From: Rhodothermus marinus
GTDB lineage: Bacteria; Bacteroidota; Rhodothermia; Rhodothermales; Rhodothermaceae
Assembly (NCBI RefSeq): GCF_009936275.1
Contig: NZ_AP019797.1
Location: 2,711,890-2,775,889, forward strand
DNA: 64,000 nt
Direction: 5' to 3'
Of this stretch, positions 62,689 to 64,000 are shown piece by piece. A model generated the notes under the pieces. It ran no database searches. It saw nothing but the letters and a program-made list of their open reading frames with translations, and was not told the origin of the DNA. The first letter of the stretch is position 1, and every line of letters starts with the position of its first letter. A program made the position numbers and the translations under genes.

Positions 62689-63417
62689 ATGCTGTTACGC
62701 CTGCAGAATGCCGCGGCGTCGATGACCGAGGCGATCCGCCAGCAGGAACGTCTCGCCAACAACCTGGCCAACGTCAACACGGCCGGCTATAAACAGGAGC
62801 GCTTCTTCGTGGAGGCGCTCAACGAACGGCTCGACGCCGAACGCTCGCCGAGAAGCGACCGGCGCCTCACGCAGTGGAACGACCTGACCCAGGGGGCGCT
62901 CGAGCACACGGGCAGCCCGCTGGACGTGGCCATCGAAGGCGACGGTTTCTTCGTGGTCACCGATGCGGCGACCGGGGCCACCTTCTACACGCGCGCCGGC
63001 CAGTTTCGACTGGACGGGGAAGGTTACCTGCGCACGATCGACGGCCTGCTTGTGGAAGGCGAAGACGGTCCGATCCAGCTCCTGCCCCACGAGCGCAACC
63101 GCACGCTTTCGATCAGTCAGGACGGCGTGCTGCGCGCCGACGAACGCGAGGTCGCCCGCCTGCGCATCGTGCGCTTCGCCCGCCCCGAAGCGCTGCAGCG
63201 CGTCGAAGGCGCCCGCTTTGCCGCCACCGACCAGGAGCCCCTTCCGGTCGAAACACCCCATCTGCGCCCTGGCTTCCTGGAAAGCAGCAACGTAAATCCG
63301 GTGCTCGCCATGACCGAGATGATCGAGCACTTTCACCGCTTCGAGACGCAGCAGAAGGTCATCCAGACCACCGATCAGCTGCTCGGACAGATTACCCGGG
63401 ATCTCGGAAAGTTCTAA
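62689..63417 (+). CDS. flgF: Flagellar basal-body rod protein FlgF
   Basis: A 242-residue rod protein. The start LRLQNAAASMTEAIRQQERL, then ANNLANVNTAGYKQERFFVE is the flagellar rod N-terminal signature. PLDVAIEGDGFFVV and TFYTRAGQFRLDGEGYLRT follow, with the C-terminal ESSNVNPVLAMTEMIEHFHR then FETQQKVIQTTDQ. FlgF forms part of the proximal rod. The ATG at 62689 excludes a long non-family upstream extension. flgG follows after 18 nt. A probable sigma-54 promoter lies 41-56 nt upstream. Confidence 0.93.
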   Translation: MLLRLQNAAASMTEAIRQQERLANNLANVNTAGYKQERFFVEALNERLDAERSPRSDRRLTQWNDLTQGALEHTGSPLDVAIEGDGFFVVTDAATGATFYTRAGQFRLDGEGYLRTIDGLLVEGEDGPIQLLPHERNRTLSISQDGVLRADEREVARLRIVRFARPEALQRVEGARFAATDQEPLPVETPHLRPGFLESSNVNPVLAMTEMIEHFHRFETQQKVIQTTDQLLGQITRDLGKF

Positions 63418-63435
63418 ACCATCCGTCGTGCACTT

Positions 63436-64000
63436 ATGCTTCGGGCCCTCCGCACCGCCGCGCTGGGCATGAACGCCCAGCAGACCAACGTCGATAACAT
63501 CGCCCACAACCTGGCCAACGCCAACACGACGGGCTTCAAAAACGCCCGCGTGGTCTTTCAGGACCTGCTCTACCAGACCGTCCAGACGCCCGGCCAGGAA
63601 GAAGCCGAGGGGCTCACGCCACCGGCCTCGCTGCAACTGGGCAGCGGTGTGGCCGTCGTGGCCACCGTGCGCCAGTTCACGCAGGGCAGCCTGGTGGAAA
63701 CCGGCAACGCACTGGACCTGGCCATCAACGGCGACGGCTTCTTCCAGATTCGGCGGCCAGACGGCACCATCGTTTACACGCGCGACGGCACCTTCACGCT
63801 GAACGCCGACGGCACATTCGTCACGCAGACCGGCCTTCCGCTCGAGCCCGAGCTGAGCGTGCCCCCCGATACCATCGAGATTCACATCAGCCAGGATGGC
63901 GTCGTGTCGGTCCGGCTGCAGGGCGAGACGGAAAGCGTGGAGATCGGCCGGCTCGAGCTGGCCCGCTTCCCGAACCCGGCCGGCCTGCGGGCCATCGGTG
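63436..64000 (+). CDS. flgG: Flagellar basal-body rod protein FlgG, 3' end cut by window
   Basis: The first 188 codons are visible. MLRALRTAALGMNAQQTNVD then NIAHNLANANTTGFKNARVV is the classic FlgG start. TPPASLQLGSGVAVVATVRQ, then FTQGSLVETGNALDLAINGD and GFFQIRRPDGTIVYTRDGTF follow. FlgG makes the distal rod (about 260 residues in total). It lies 18 nt after flgF in the same unit, and the operon probably continues beyond the right edge with flgA, flgH and flgI. Confidence 0.95.
   Translation, partial: MLRALRTAALGMNAQQTNVDNIAHNLANANTTGFKNARVVFQDLLYQTVQTPGQEEAEGLTPPASLQLGSGVAVVATVRQFTQGSLVETGNALDLAINGDGFFQIRRPDGTIVYTRDGTFTLNADGTFVTQTGLPLEPELSVPPDTIEIHISQDGVVSVRLQGETESVEIGRLELARFPNPAGLRAIG

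Overview
The window comes from a GC-rich, thermophile-like member of the Bacteroidota/Rhodothermota. It most resembles Rhodothermus; this is inferred from gene content and was not checked against a database. Supporting signs are TonB-dependent receptors, a type IX secretion (T9SS) sorting domain, promoters of the Bacteroidota TTTG/TAnnTTTG type, few strong Shine-Dalgarno sequences, a Thermus-type isocitrate dehydrogenase and flagellar rod genes of the kind found in the Rhodothermus/Salinibacter branch.

Layout. 1-2194 (minus): pgsA-pyrE-cinA operon. 2423-4345: dnaK with a terminator. 4451-5242 (minus): tatD. 5419-12772: a tight five-gene run of LytS-type kinase, LytTR regulator, SpoIID-like protein, TonB receptor and membrane-anchored Nudix protein. 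12877-18076: icd, a glycerophosphodiester phosphodiesterase and gyrA. 18077-20559: a plastic stretch with repeats, a 1.5-kb IS4/Tn5-type insertion sequence and a hicBA toxin-antitoxin pair whose toxin gene is frameshifted. 20581-23133: lysine 6-transaminase and lipA, divergent.

23829-38790 is the most distinctive part: two divergent acyl-CoA gene arms. The minus arm holds an SDR, acyl-CoA ligase, TonB receptor, TetR regulator, CaiB-type CoA transferase and SCP2-like protein. The plus arm holds a crotonase, amidase, SDR, two acyl-CoA dehydrogenases and an APH-like kinase. A near-perfect palindrome lies between the arms and a degenerate copy lies in the acyl-CoA ligase promoter region, which suggests one TetR-controlled uptake and degradation regulon. 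The kinase plus ACAD10/11-like dehydrogenase pair suggests a 4-hydroxy- or 4-oxo-acid pathway.

38800-47302 holds a prolyl oligopeptidase, a T9SS cargo protein, moaA, a GntR regulator, ndk and a NamZ-like lipoprotein. 47296-52973 holds cell-wall genes (dacB-like, mreD), an oxidoreductase and the fused thrA. 53167-55514 holds tRNA-Ala, terC and citrate synthase. 55559-59128 has an ECF sigma/anti-sigma pair beside a NarXL-like two-component system. 59437-62517 has a TPR-glycosyltransferase-methyltransferase fusion and an MtfA-type peptidase. From 62689 to the right edge are flgF and flgG behind a probable sigma-54 promoter.

No CRISPR array, rRNA or prophage was seen. Short palindromic repeats occur at several intergenic sites.
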